From the NCBI GenBank assembly GCA_024699495.1, contig JAILPK010000050.1, positions 1-64,000 of the forward strand: 64,000 bases of DNA, given 5' to 3'. Shown in pieces: positions 27,490 through 35,348 of this stretch. The notes beneath the pieces are model-generated. The model searched no databases. It saw nothing but the letters and a program-made list of their open reading frames with translations, and was not told where the DNA came from. A program made the translations under genes and the position numbers. This stretch comes from Bacteroidaceae bacterium. Lineage in GTDB: Bacteria; Bacteroidota; Bacteroidia; Bacteroidales; Bacteroidaceae. Numbering within the stretch: the first letter of the stretch is position 1; every line of letters starts with the position of its first letter.

Positions 27490-28148
27490 TGGACATAATA
27501 AAAGAATTTTTCCAAAATGGAGGTGCAATACTCAGTATTCCCTGGACATTTGTCATATTGGAGATTATAAGCACTATGGCAGGTGCCGTTTCCGGAGCAC
27601 GGTTGGCATCAGCAAAGCAATTTGATCTTTTCGGAGCTCTCATAGTAGGTATTGCGACAGCCTGCGGAGGTGGAACAATGCGCGACTTGCTCATTGGGAA
27701 AACTCCATTCTGGCTGGAGAATCCGATTTATCTTCTGACTTGTGTATTTGGCTTGCTTTGGGTTATTATTTTCAGGAAGCTCCTAGTCCGCCAGAACAAT
27801 ACATGGTTTATCTTCGACTGCATAGGCTTTTCTCTATTTAATGTCATCGGTTTGCAGAAATCACTTGCTCTTGGCTTTCCGACTTGGGCCGCTATCTGCC
27901 TGGGATGTATCACTGGCGCCGGAGGCGGTATAATCAGGGACATTCTTATCAACGAAGTGCCTCTTATCTTCCGAAAAGAGATATATGCCACTTGCTGTCT
28001 GGTAGGTGGAATTATCTATGTTTTTTTCCTTGACATCGGGTGGACAGAGGAAGGATGCGCAGCTATATCATGTTCTGTTGCCATAACAATCAGACTCCTT
28101 GCTGTAAAATACCAGTGGAGTCTTCCTCACCTCAAAGCTGAAGAATAA
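27486..28148 (+). CDS. TRIC/UPF0126-family membrane channel
   Basis: A 220-residue inner-membrane protein with about seven hydrophobic helices arranged as two similar halves. Each half has the glycine-rich signature of the family: IATACGGGTMRDLLIG in the first and ITGAGGGIIRDIL in the second. Family members are trimeric cation (potassium) channels. A 4-nt ATGA overlap with the previous gene suggests coupled translation. A second start one codon later (27489) is equally possible. The link between an ion channel and the T9SS plug gene is probably operon convenience; I infer no shared function. Confidence 0.9.
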   Translation: MMDIIKEFFQNGGAILSIPWTFVILEIISTMAGAVSGARLASAKQFDLFGALIVGIATACGGGTMRDLLIGKTPFWLENPIYLLTCVFGLLWVIIFRKLLVRQNNTWFIFDCIGFSLFNVIGLQKSLALGFPTWAAICLGCITGAGGGIIRDILINEVPLIFRKEIYATCCLVGGIIYVFFLDIGWTEEGCAAISCSVAITIRLLAVKYQWSLPHLKAEE

Positions 28149-28165
28149 CTTCATTTCAGGGCATC

Positions 28166-29071
28166 ATGAACAAACTCTTATTCGTCACTACTTTCTTCTT
28201 ATTATCCATATTTTCGATATCAGCACATGGAACTATTGCAGATAAACGGGATAATGATAATAAGACTAATAATAATGCTGACAGCATAATAGTAGAGCGT
28301 TTGCTGCGTTCCGGAATGAAGGAACAGGCCGGTACAAACCTGATGATTTTCTATGCCCTCAAACTGCGCAACACCCCATACGTAGCACACACTCTGGAGG
28401 TAAATAAAGTAGAAAAGTTAGTCGTGAATCTAAAGGAACTGGACTGTCTTACTCTGGTTGAAAACGTTCTTGCACTAACTATAACAACCAAGCAAGGGTC
28501 GACACATTTCGTTGACTTCAAAAAGAATCTCACCCGTATTCGCTATCAAAATGGAGTTATGAAAGGCTATACCTCACGAAATCACTATTTTAGCCAATGG
28601 GCTGACAGCAATGAACGCCTGGGCTTAGTGAAAGAAGTGACTGGAAATACCAAAAATACCCCACCATATTATCCGTTCGTAGAACAGCAAGTACTTGACT
28701 GTTCATTCATGACTTCACATCCCGAGCTGTACAAAATGCTCAAGAATGACATTAAAGCTCAAAATCTGATGGCAATGGAAGAGGCTGCAATCAGCGGTCG
28801 TACTGTGAGATACATACCACGCCGACTGCTAAACAGGTCAAAAAAGGAACTGACAGATGTTCATGAAGGCGATATTTTGGCTATTGTAACTAAGAAGAAA
28901 GGGTTGGACACTACGCATTTAGGAATAGCCACCTGGGGCCGCGACGGCAAACTGCATCTGCTTAACGCATCACAAATACACAAGAAAGTAGTGCTAGAAC
29001 CAATGACGCTATATGATTACATGAAGAAACACCCCTCACAACTTGGGGTTCGCGTCATTCGTCCCATTTAA
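28166..29071 (+). CDS. DUF1460 amidase-like exported protein
   Basis: A 301-residue protein with an N-terminal signal sequence (cleavage near SAHG, about residue 22). It resembles DUF1460, whose structures are NlpC/P60-like and are annotated as N-acetylmuramoyl-L-alanine amidase-like. The likely catalytic cysteine is in LKELDCLTLVEN. The likely histidine is in LDTTHLGIATWG. LLNASQIHKKVV fits the final conserved strand. A role in peptidoglycan turnover in the periplasm is expected from the family. The 3' end overlaps the convergent mtgA gene by 17 nt, so the two stop codons lie inside each other's reading frames. Confidence 0.8.
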   Translation: MNKLLFVTTFFLLSIFSISAHGTIADKRDNDNKTNNNADSIIVERLLRSGMKEQAGTNLMIFYALKLRNTPYVAHTLEVNKVEKLVVNLKELDCLTLVENVLALTITTKQGSTHFVDFKKNLTRIRYQNGVMKGYTSRNHYFSQWADSNERLGLVKEVTGNTKNTPPYYPFVEQQVLDCSFMTSHPELYKMLKNDIKAQNLMAMEEAAISGRTVRYIPRRLLNRSKKELTDVHEGDILAIVTKKKGLDTTHLGIATWGRDGKLHLLNASQIHKKVVLEPMTLYDYMKKHPSQLGVRVIRPI

Positions 29072-29759
29072 TATAGCGCATCTGACGCATAATCCAAGTC
29101 TGCCGTTTGAGCATATATCCTGAAGGGGTCTTGCTGCTGAAACGCAATGGGTTGGGCAGAGTTGCTGCTATAAGAGCGCAGTTGGCTTTACTTAACTGGG
29201 CCGATGTACAACCAAAATGCCATTGGGCTACGGCCTCAGCACCATATATCCCGTCACCCATTTCTATGGAGTTAAGATAGACTTCCATAATACGTTCTTT
29301 GCTCCAAAAAACTTCTATAAGACAGGTGAAATATGCTTCAAGTCCCTTGCGGAGCCACGACGAAGCAGGCCATAGGAATACATTTTTTGCTGTTTGCTGG
29401 CTGATTGTACTCCCACCGCGTCTTCGTCCTCCATTCATACGTTCTGCGACTGCGTCTTTTATCGCTTGCGTGTCAAATCCATGATGCTCAAGAAAACGCT
29501 GATCCTCAGAGGCCATAACAGCAATAGGCATATTGGGAGACATCTCTGATAATCTGACCCAGTGATGACGAAGCCTCAACTGCTCTCCCCTACCAGCCTG
29601 TTGGGCACAACGGATAAGCATTAGGGGGGTAATTGGCACAGGAACCCAACGAAAAAGCAAAACAGCAAACAAGCTGCTGACAAAGAAACCCACAAACAAC
29701 CATTGGCACAGCCGTTGAAGTTTCTTCAGTAATTTCAGTCCAGACTTATTGCGAGCCAT
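29055..29759 (-). CDS. mtgA: Monofunctional peptidoglycan glycosyltransferase
   Basis: A 234-residue GT51 enzyme with one N-terminal transmembrane anchor (about residues 18-40). It polymerises lipid II into glycan strands. Family motifs are present: the catalytic glutamate in ASEDQRFLEHHGFD, GGSTISQQTAKNVFL, the KERIMEVYLN segment and IYGAEAVAQWHFG. It lacks a transpeptidase domain, as expected for MtgA. It starts 8 nt after the PqqD-like gene and is the last gene of the long rpoD operon. Its stop overlaps the convergent DUF1460 gene by 17 nt. Confidence 0.93.
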   Translation of the reverse strand: MARNKSGLKLLKKLQRLCQWLFVGFFVSSLFAVLLFRWVPVPITPLMLIRCAQQAGRGEQLRLRHHWVRLSEMSPNMPIAVMASEDQRFLEHHGFDTQAIKDAVAERMNGGRRRGGSTISQQTAKNVFLWPASSWLRKGLEAYFTCLIEVFWSKERIMEVYLNSIEMGDGIYGAEAVAQWHFGCTSAQLSKANCALIAATLPNPLRFSSKTPSGYMLKRQTWIMRQMRYIKWDE

Positions 29760-29767
29760 TACAAACT

Positions 29768-30034
29768 TTATTCAACCAAGCCAGCAGCAGTCCAGTCGGC
29801 AATCACCTTCTCTGAATCTTTCAAGGCCGTCTCGGCATCAACCTCGTATTCCTCTTGAAGCAATTCAGCCAGACGTGCGGCATCAAAATCGGAATCAATA
29901 ACATTCTTCCACAAATAGGAAGCACTCTCATTAAGATTAATGATACGGGAGAAATCCATATTCTGTCTGCCATGGGCAACAACGATATCTAACCCGCAAA
30001 TATTCACTATTTCAAATCCAGATTTAATTCTCAT
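29768..30034 (-). CDS. PqqD-like RiPP recognition element protein
   Basis: An 88-residue protein of the PqqD family, whose winged-helix fold binds leader peptides of ribosomally made, modified peptides (RiPPs). Visible features are the N-terminal strands MRIKSGFEIVNICG and DIVVAHG, the NLNESASYLWKNV helix and ELLQEEYEVDAETALKD. I chose the ATG at 30034; a longer frame starts at 30064. The gene lies 32 nt after an S24/S26 peptidase-like gene and downstream of an HprK-like kinase gene. These three partners occur together in some lasso-peptide loci. No precursor peptide or cyclase was found nearby. Confidence 0.8.
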   Translation of the reverse strand: MRIKSGFEIVNICGLDIVVAHGRQNMDFSRIINLNESASYLWKNVIDSDFDAARLAELLQEEYEVDAETALKDSEKVIADWTAAGLVE

Positions 30035-30066
30035 AATATAATTGTTCGTTTTTACTTTTAACACAA

Positions 30067-30660
30067 CTAAATAGAAGCCCTATAGAGGAATAGCAAGTAG
30101 CGACGGAAAGGGTATAAACGATTCCAACGCTCTATACGTTTAATGAGTTTCGGATCGGAAGCCTCCATAATATGACCAGCAGGACGGATATACCGTAACA
30201 CTTTGCCTGCGATGTCGGATGCTTTACATGCTTCTGTACCAACTACATTCCCATCACCGCGAAGAGTAATCTGCATATCTGGCCTTACCTGTTCAGGGCG
30301 GAAGCCCTGTCCGAAAGCATTAACCTTGTCAATCTCTATAATTCTATGAAGCACAAAATGCCCCGGGGCTATCTCTGCCAATACAGCATCACCAACAAAC
30401 AACCCCGTCTCTTTCCAAGATTCCAGTTCCACCTTATCACGCAGGTGTTCAAGAAAGGGGCGCATAGAATAGCCTTTCACTATAATTGTGGCTGTATGAC
30501 CTTTATCTATCATTGCCCTGACAAGAGGGAGTAATTTTTCATTCGGCATCTCCACCCGTGAAGCACTGTTGGACTGCGAATCTGCGTATTTGCGTTCTCG
30601 GAGTCGGCGTATTGGTGAAAGTATCACACGCGCAATGGTCTTAAGTGCATTCTTGAACAT
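30067..30660 (-). CDS. S24/S26 signal peptidase-like protein
   Basis: A 197-residue protein with a signal peptidase-like core. The putative nucleophile is Ser65 in VKGYSMRPFL. The second catalytic position is His105 in HFVLHRII, not the lysine of bacterial leader peptidases. A Ser-His pair is typical of the ER/SipW-like branch. A basic N-terminus (RVILSPIRRLRERK) precedes the domain, but there is no clear transmembrane helix, which is unusual for a signal peptidase. A shorter start at the MPNEK methionine (30549) is possible. Context: it lies between the HprK-like kinase and the PqqD-like gene. A role in processing a modified peptide is inferred, not shown. Confidence 0.7.
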   Translation of the reverse strand: MFKNALKTIARVILSPIRRLRERKYADSQSNSASRVEMPNEKLLPLVRAMIDKGHTATIIVKGYSMRPFLEHLRDKVELESWKETGLFVGDAVLAEIAPGHFVLHRIIEIDKVNAFGQGFRPEQVRPDMQITLRGDGNVVGTEACKASDIAGKVLRYIRPAGHIMEASDPKLIKRIERWNRLYPFRRYLLFLYRASI

Positions 30661-30672
30661 ATCTTCTATTTT

Positions 30673-31557
30673 TCAAGATTTCACGTGAATTGCATCGTAA
30701 CATACGTGAGCAGCATCAGCATCAGGCAAACACTCAAGCCGCCATATTGGTGTTACGGGCAATAAATGAGATATAGCCTGACATACCCCATTATAAACCC
30801 TGCGGTCCCACTTCATTGAACTGACAGCCGGAAGCAACATGGCAAATGATTCAATTGGTGAGAGCGGCTGAACTTTATTATATGGGGCCTGCTCTATACG
30901 TGTTATAGCTCCAATCGGAGCTTGAATATTGCGATAGCAAGGAGTTTTACCACTCCAAGGAGAACCGAAGACAATGGCTTTGCCATCAAGGACGCGGACA
31001 ACGGGGTTATCATCATTCATCAGATCACAGCCTGGGATATTCTTATACCAAAGATAGGTATGAGTGCTCTTTCCCGTCCCACTTGGGGCTGTGAAAAGAT
31101 AACCATAACCGCCATTGCGTATTACGGAAGCATGTACAAGCAAAGTGTCATAAGTGGCCGAAGCAAATGCATAAGCCATCATAATCGCATTGTTCAGCCC
31201 AAACTGACTGTGAGACAGAGACTGGCCTGGAATTATAAAAGCCTCACAACGAGTAAAATCAGGACAGGCCTTCATGCTACAGCTTAACGAACCACCTTTT
31301 CCTGGCAAGCTAATCTCAAAACCATAGTTTCCTTCTGCATCAATATAAACGCCGTGATTTGCACCGCCGCAATCAAACTGTCCTATTTCGTCCCATCCGA
31401 TAAAAGAATGAGGGGCAGATATTGCTGCAGAAACGGTAAAAAGTACATCGCCCTCTTCTGCACATGTGAAAGGCGCAAAAGAGGGGATGTAGGCAGGTAT
31501 ATCTAAGTGGTCATCAGTGCTTTGCACTTTGAACAGGTGCTGTGCCACCCGGTACAT
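30673..31557 (-). CDS. HprK-like P-loop kinase
   Basis: A protein of about 294 residues, best started at the ATG at 31557. In-frame starts at 31560 and 31569 also exist. The C-terminal half has a Walker A motif FTAPSGTGKSTHT, a DDNPVVR acidic motif and the SPWSGKTPCY loop, as in HPr-serine-kinase-like proteins. The N-terminal half is unlike classical HprK. Similar proteins accompany PqqD and S24-type genes and phosphorylate precursor peptides in some lasso systems. Others are annotated as PEP carboxykinase-like. The start lies inside the upstream gene, an overlap of 44 nt. The substrate cannot be predicted from the sequence. Confidence 0.75.
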   Translation of the reverse strand: MYRVAQHLFKVQSTDDHLDIPAYIPSFAPFTCAEEGDVLFTVSAAISAPHSFIGWDEIGQFDCGGANHGVYIDAEGNYGFEISLPGKGGSLSCSMKACPDFTRCEAFIIPGQSLSHSQFGLNNAIMMAYAFASATYDTLLVHASVIRNGGYGYLFTAPSGTGKSTHTYLWYKNIPGCDLMNDDNPVVRVLDGKAIVFGSPWSGKTPCYRNIQAPIGAITRIEQAPYNKVQPLSPIESFAMLLPAVSSMKWDRRVYNGVCQAISHLLPVTPIWRLECLPDADAAHVCYDAIHVKS

Positions 31558-31984
31558 CATCAGATTCATTTACAAAATTTTCTATATATTGTTCAGGACG
31601 GAACTGAAACTCATTCTTCGTTACCGTAAGCAGTTTAACGCCATCAGTTTTGGAATATCGTTTGTGTATCTTATCCCAGACTTTTTTTAACTTTTTCTCT
31701 TTCTCTGCAAAGAATACAGTGCAGGTGGAATTCGTCCCCCCCCTACCCTCAACATAATACTGCATCTGAAGGCTATATAGCGGACGATCCACAAGAAAAC
31801 CGTTGGGCATCAGCCACGCACTATCTACCGTCTGAATATCAGTCTGAAATGCAAGAGAGTCTGTAAAAGAGGCTGCAAAACCAAACATGTACACTTTCTT
31901 CATGACCGGCTTTTTTGCAGCCTCCGCAGACGGAAGCAACATAAGCACAATCAGAGAAGCGAGTAAAAATATCTTGATCTTCAT
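31514..31984 (-). CDS. Exported protein of unknown function
   Basis: A 156-residue protein with a clear signal peptide (MKIKIFLLASLIVLMLLPSAEA). I do not recognise the family. The mature part begins KKPVMKKVYMFGFAASFTDS and contains a central YVEGRGGTNSTCTVFF segment with one cysteine. A lysine-rich stretch (KEKKLKKVWDKIHKRY) follows. The gene starts 3 nt after the rpoD stop and its last 44 nt are shared with the start of the HprK-like gene. It is thus firmly part of the rpoD transcript, between the sigma factor and the kinase/peptidase/PqqD set. It could be a periplasmic partner of that set. Confidence 0.75.
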   Translation of the reverse strand: MKIKIFLLASLIVLMLLPSAEAAKKPVMKKVYMFGFAASFTDSLAFQTDIQTVDSAWLMPNGFLVDRPLYSLQMQYYVEGRGGTNSTCTVFFAEKEKKLKKVWDKIHKRYSKTDGVKLLTVTKNEFQFRPEQYIENFVNESDDVPGGTAPVQSAKH

Positions 31985-31987
31985 AGC

Positions 31988-32848
31988 TCAACCGAGATAA
32001 GAGCGAAGTAACTTGCTCTTAGAGTCGTTACGCAGACGACGTATAGCTTTCTCTTTAATTTGGCGTACACGTTCACGGGTCAGATTAAAGCGGTCACCGA
32101 TTTCTTCCAGTGTCATTTCCTGACAATTGATGCCGAAGAACATCTCCACTATTTGTTTCTCACGGTCTGACAAAGTACTCAATGCACGGTCTATTTCACG
32201 AGATAGACTCTCATTGACAAGAGTTTTGTCTGCCATTGGGCTATCGTCATTGACAATAACATCTAACAATGTGTTGTCTTCCCCCTCCACAAAGGGCGCA
32301 TCAACAGAGATATGACGACCACTTACCTTCAATGTATCGCTAATCTTGTCAACGGGGATGTCCAGTTCCTCAGCTAATTCGTCCGGACTCGGGCGGCGCT
32401 CATTCTCCTGCTCAAATTTACTCAGGGCCTTGGAGATTTTATTGAGCGACCCCACCTGATTCAGAGGTAATCGGACGATACGACTTTGCTCGGCCAATGC
32501 CTGTAAGATACTTTGGCGAATCCACCAAACAGCGTAGGAGATAAACTTGAAACCACGAGTTTCATCAAACTTTTCGGCAGCCTTGATAAGACCAAGATTA
32601 CCTTCGTTGATAAGGTCGGGCAGCGATAAGCCCTGGTTCTGATACTGTTTAGCCACGCTGACCACAAAACGCAAGTTAGCGCGGGTGAGTTTCTCCAATG
32701 CCATGCGGTCGCCTTTACGGATACGCTGTGCAAGATCCACCTCTTCTTCTACAGTGATTAGATCCTCACGCCCAATCTCCTGCAAGTACTTGTCCAACGA
32801 AGCACTCTCACGATTGGTGATACTCTTTGTAATTTTTAGTTGTCTCAT
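31988..32848 (-). CDS. rpoD: Primary sigma factor RpoD
   Basis: A 286-residue sigma-70. It lacks region 1.1 and the non-conserved region, as in Bacteroidetes housekeeping sigma factors. Region 2 shows [40 protein letters not shown] and [14 protein letters not shown]. Region 3 follows, and region 4 ends with [23 protein letters not shown]. This factor is expected to read the TTTG/TAnnTTTG promoters seen across the window. It is transcribed from a perfect promoter of that kind and heads a minus-strand run of six closely spaced genes ending with mtgA. The tail genes are therefore under constitutive control unless internal promoters or terminators exist. Confidence 0.97.
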   Translation of the reverse strand: MRQLKITKSITNRESASLDKYLQEIGREDLITVEEEVDLAQRIRKGDRMALEKLTRANLRFVVSVAKQYQNQGLSLPDLINEGNLGLIKAAEKFDETRGFKFISYAVWWIRQSILQALAEQSRIVRLPLNQVGSLNKISKALSKFEQENERRPSPDELAEELDIPVDKISDTLKVSGRHISVDAPFVEGEDNTLLDVIVNDDSPMADKTLVNESLSREIDRALSTLSDREKQIVEMFFGINCQEMTLEEIGDRFNLTRERVRQIKEKAIRRLRNDSKSKLLRSYLG

Positions 32849-32878
32849 CCTACTTTACTTCTAACATATTTAAGCGCG

Positions 32879-32910
32879 CAAAGATAGATATAATATCTCT
32901 GCGCGCCAAA
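32879..32910 (-). promoter_or_regulatory. rpoD promoter
   Basis: On the minus strand TTTG (32910-32907), a 20-nt spacer and TATCTTTG (32886-32879). The rpoD ATG is 30 nt downstream. Confidence 0.85.
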
Positions 32911-32971
32911 AATATAGTGTTTTTTTTTCAAAAATTCAATAAATCGGTCGTTTTTTCATAAGATTATTGTG

Positions 32972-34492
32972 TTATTTACCTCTCTTCGATGATTTTCCCT
33001 TGTGGGTGAACTCGTCAGAAAGGTCTATCACCGCACTTACCAGTCGCCCGCTCGGGGTCACGGCACGAATCCACAAAGTACGGTCACGGCTCTGATTCGC
33101 AGCTCGAACTGCCTCTTCGAAATCTTCCACAGTGCGCATAACCTTATCGTTTACCTGCAGTATAATCATCGACTTTTCTATTCCTGCATCCATCATCTTT
33201 CCGCGACGAACAGCAACTACTTCCAATCCACTGTTCAATGCCAGTTGTTGGCGCATCTTCTCGGAGAGAGGACGCAAGTTAGCTCCAAATAGATCCATGT
33301 CTAGTTCTTCCATAACTTCAGTGCCGCCCTGCTGGTTGCGTAGCGTTGCTGTAGCTGTATAACTCTTCTTGTCACGCACATACTTAATTTTTACCTTATC
33401 ACCAGGACGGTGTTGTGTAAGTGCTTCTTGCAACTCAGCCATCTTGGACACATCACGGCCATCTACAGCTGTTACCACATCACCTTTCTTAAGTCCCAAC
33501 TCTTCCGCACTGGATTTTTCGACCACCTCTGCAACGTATACGCCACGCGTAGTACCCAGATCGAGATCATTTCCCTTTTCTTTCTCAGCGTCAAGATAAT
33601 TAGTAACATCTATGCCACTCACACCCAGCACAGCACGCTGCACGGTGCCAAACTCCTTTAAGTCGGCCACGACTTTGTTCATTATAGTAGTTGGGATAGC
33701 AAAACCATAGCCACTGTAGCTTCCTGTCTGAGAATATAACATTGCATTTATTCCCACTAATTGACCACGCTCATCTACCAATGCTCCGCCACTATTTCCA
33801 GCATTAATAGCCGCATCAGTTTGTATAAAACTTTCAACGCCATTTGCGCCGAGCGAGCGGGCTTTGGCAGAAACTATTCCTGCAGTAACAGTAGATGTAA
33901 GGTTAAAGGGATTTCCAACAGCCAGAACCCACTGCCCCACCTTAAGATCATCACTATTTCCGATAGCGATTGCTGGCAGGTTCTTAGCCTCAACCTTTAT
34001 CAGGGCAAGGTCTGTGGTCTTATCTGCTCCAATTATACGGGCTTGATACTCAGTGTTGTCATTAAGTTTCACCAGCAATTCATCAGCACCATCAACTACA
34101 TGATTATTGGTAACGATATATCCGTCCTTGGAAATAATCACACCGCTTCCAGCTCCCTGACGCTTAGGCGTCTGAACCTGCTGTTGGCGTCGTCCCTGGC
34201 CGGGTATTCCGAACAAATCTCCAAACATATCACTGAATGGGTCATAAGTCTCGACCGTTCGGGTTCGGGAGTTTTGTGTTGCTTTAATATAAACTACAGA
34301 ATTTACACTGCTCTCTGCAGCAGAGGTGAGATCCACCAGTCCACTCATTGCTGTTGTTACCGGAGCCTGCTTTGCTTCTGTCGTTGCAGCATTAAGGTCA
34401 GACCCGTTGCGCATAACTGTGCCTGTTAAAAGGCTACTGCTCAACACCAGCAGAGAGGCGCCGAGCCATTTCGTTGTTGTTTGATTCATCAT
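32972..34492 (-). CDS. Periplasmic HtrA/DegQ-type serine protease
   Basis: A protein of about 506 residues with an N-terminal signal sequence (TKWLGASLLVLSSSLLTG). The trypsin-like domain has the full triad motifs: His in IVTNNHVVDGA, Asp in KTTDLALIKV and Ser in NAGNSGGALVDE. Two PDZ domains follow, with LGLKKGDVVTAVDGRDV clear in the first and IILQVNDKVM in the second. It degrades or refolds damaged proteins in the periplasm. I chose the ATG at 34492 as the nearest start to the signal sequence; 34513 is possible. The longest frame (34606) overlaps the promoter region and is unlikely. It is a single-gene unit upstream of rpoD on the same strand. Confidence 0.93.
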   Translation of the reverse strand: MMNQTTTKWLGASLLVLSSSLLTGTVMRNGSDLNAATTEAKQAPVTTAMSGLVDLTSAAESSVNSVVYIKATQNSRTRTVETYDPFSDMFGDLFGIPGQGRRQQQVQTPKRQGAGSGVIISKDGYIVTNNHVVDGADELLVKLNDNTEYQARIIGADKTTDLALIKVEAKNLPAIAIGNSDDLKVGQWVLAVGNPFNLTSTVTAGIVSAKARSLGANGVESFIQTDAAINAGNSGGALVDERGQLVGINAMLYSQTGSYSGYGFAIPTTIMNKVVADLKEFGTVQRAVLGVSGIDVTNYLDAEKEKGNDLDLGTTRGVYVAEVVEKSSAEELGLKKGDVVTAVDGRDVSKMAELQEALTQHRPGDKVKIKYVRDKKSYTATATLRNQQGGTEVMEELDMDLFGANLRPLSEKMRQQLALNSGLEVVAVRRGKMMDAGIEKSMIILQVNDKVMRTVEDFEEAVRAANQSRDRTLWIRAVTPSGRLVSAVIDLSDEFTHKGKSSKRGK

Positions 34493-34541
34493 AGTTCGTT
34501 TATAGTTTCTCATAATTTTCGTTCTCACATGAAATCTGATG

Positions 34542-34549
34542 CAAAAATA
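34542..34549 (-). promoter_or_regulatory. -7 promoter element for the HtrA-like gene
   Basis: Reads TATTTTTG on the minus strand. A TTTG at 34575-34572 lies 22 nt upstream, slightly longer than the usual spacing. Confidence 0.5.
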
Positions 34550-34666
34550 GTGCGAAAGTTTAAGTACACGACAAAATGTCAGTCCCATTTTCCGACCTTT
34601 TAACACTGAAGAAGCACCTTTTAATGTCGGTTAAGCACTCAACATCTCATTTTTACATTCTTTTTC

Positions 34667-34697
34667 TTGCTCATTCTGACATTTTGACCTACCTTTG
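34667..34697 (+). promoter_or_regulatory. Promoter of the RNase P RNA gene
   Basis: TTG at 34667-34669, a 20-nt spacer, and TACCTTTG at 34690-34697. The RNA would begin within a few bases, at about 34703. Confidence 0.8.
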
Positions 34698-34702
34698 CCA
34701 TT

Positions 34703-35106
34703 GGAAAGCAGTGGGACGGTCTGCCGCCGACGTTTCAGACGTAGGAGGAAAGTCCGGGCCATATAGGGCGCACCGCTACCTAACAGATAGAAGTCCGCGA
34801 GGGCATGTAAAGGCAGAAGAAAACAACCGCCGACCGTAACCTGTCTGCAATCCATTAGGAGAGCGGGTGAGGATGCGGACGGTAAGGGTGAGAAGGTAGG
34901 GTAAGAGCCTACCAGGCGCATGGCGACATGCGTGCTGTGCAAACCGGTGATGGAAAGTTCGCATAGACTGGCGACCAAAAGAGAGGGTGACCCGCCCAAG
35001 CCAGAGGGTAGAACGATAGAGGTGACGGGTGACCGTCATCGTAGATAAATGGCAGACGCCGCACATTTTTACGGCACAGAACCCGGCTTATAGGCCCACT
35101 GCTTTC
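34703..35106 (+). ncRNA. rnpB: RNase P RNA
   Basis: About 404 nt. The universal 5' P4-region sequence GAGGAAAGTCCGGGC is at about 34745-34759. Its 3' partner ACAGAACCCGGCTTATAGGC is at about 35076-35095. The outer helix P1 is formed by GAAAGCAGTGGG at the 5' end (34704-34715) and CCCACTGCTTTC at the 3' end (35095-35106), followed by TTTTTT as terminator. It is the catalytic RNA that removes 5' leaders from pre-tRNAs. A consensus promoter ends 5 nt before the 5' end. It lies divergently from the HtrA-like gene. Long open frames on the minus strand here are artefacts of the structured RNA. Confidence 0.96.
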
Positions 35107-35348
35107 TTTTTTAAAAGCCATTGTAAAAGTTAGAAGTGTAACAAAAATTTGAGGTAAGAAACAAAGTAAAGGCTGTTGATAAAGGCTCTATATAAAAGAA
35201 GCCGCAATGGCACAAAGCAAAAATATTTTGTTGGCGTTAAAGAAAATATATTCCGGTTATTGCAGAGAGAGATTAGCATGTCCCACAAAGCAAAGGATGT
35301 TCTAAGACCTGCAATCTGAAATAAAGGGAATGAACAGAGAACAATTAT

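Noticed and set aside
34631..35121. Several overlapping frames on the minus strand
   Set aside because: They lie on the antisense of RNase P RNA, whose conserved segments and helices explain the sequence.
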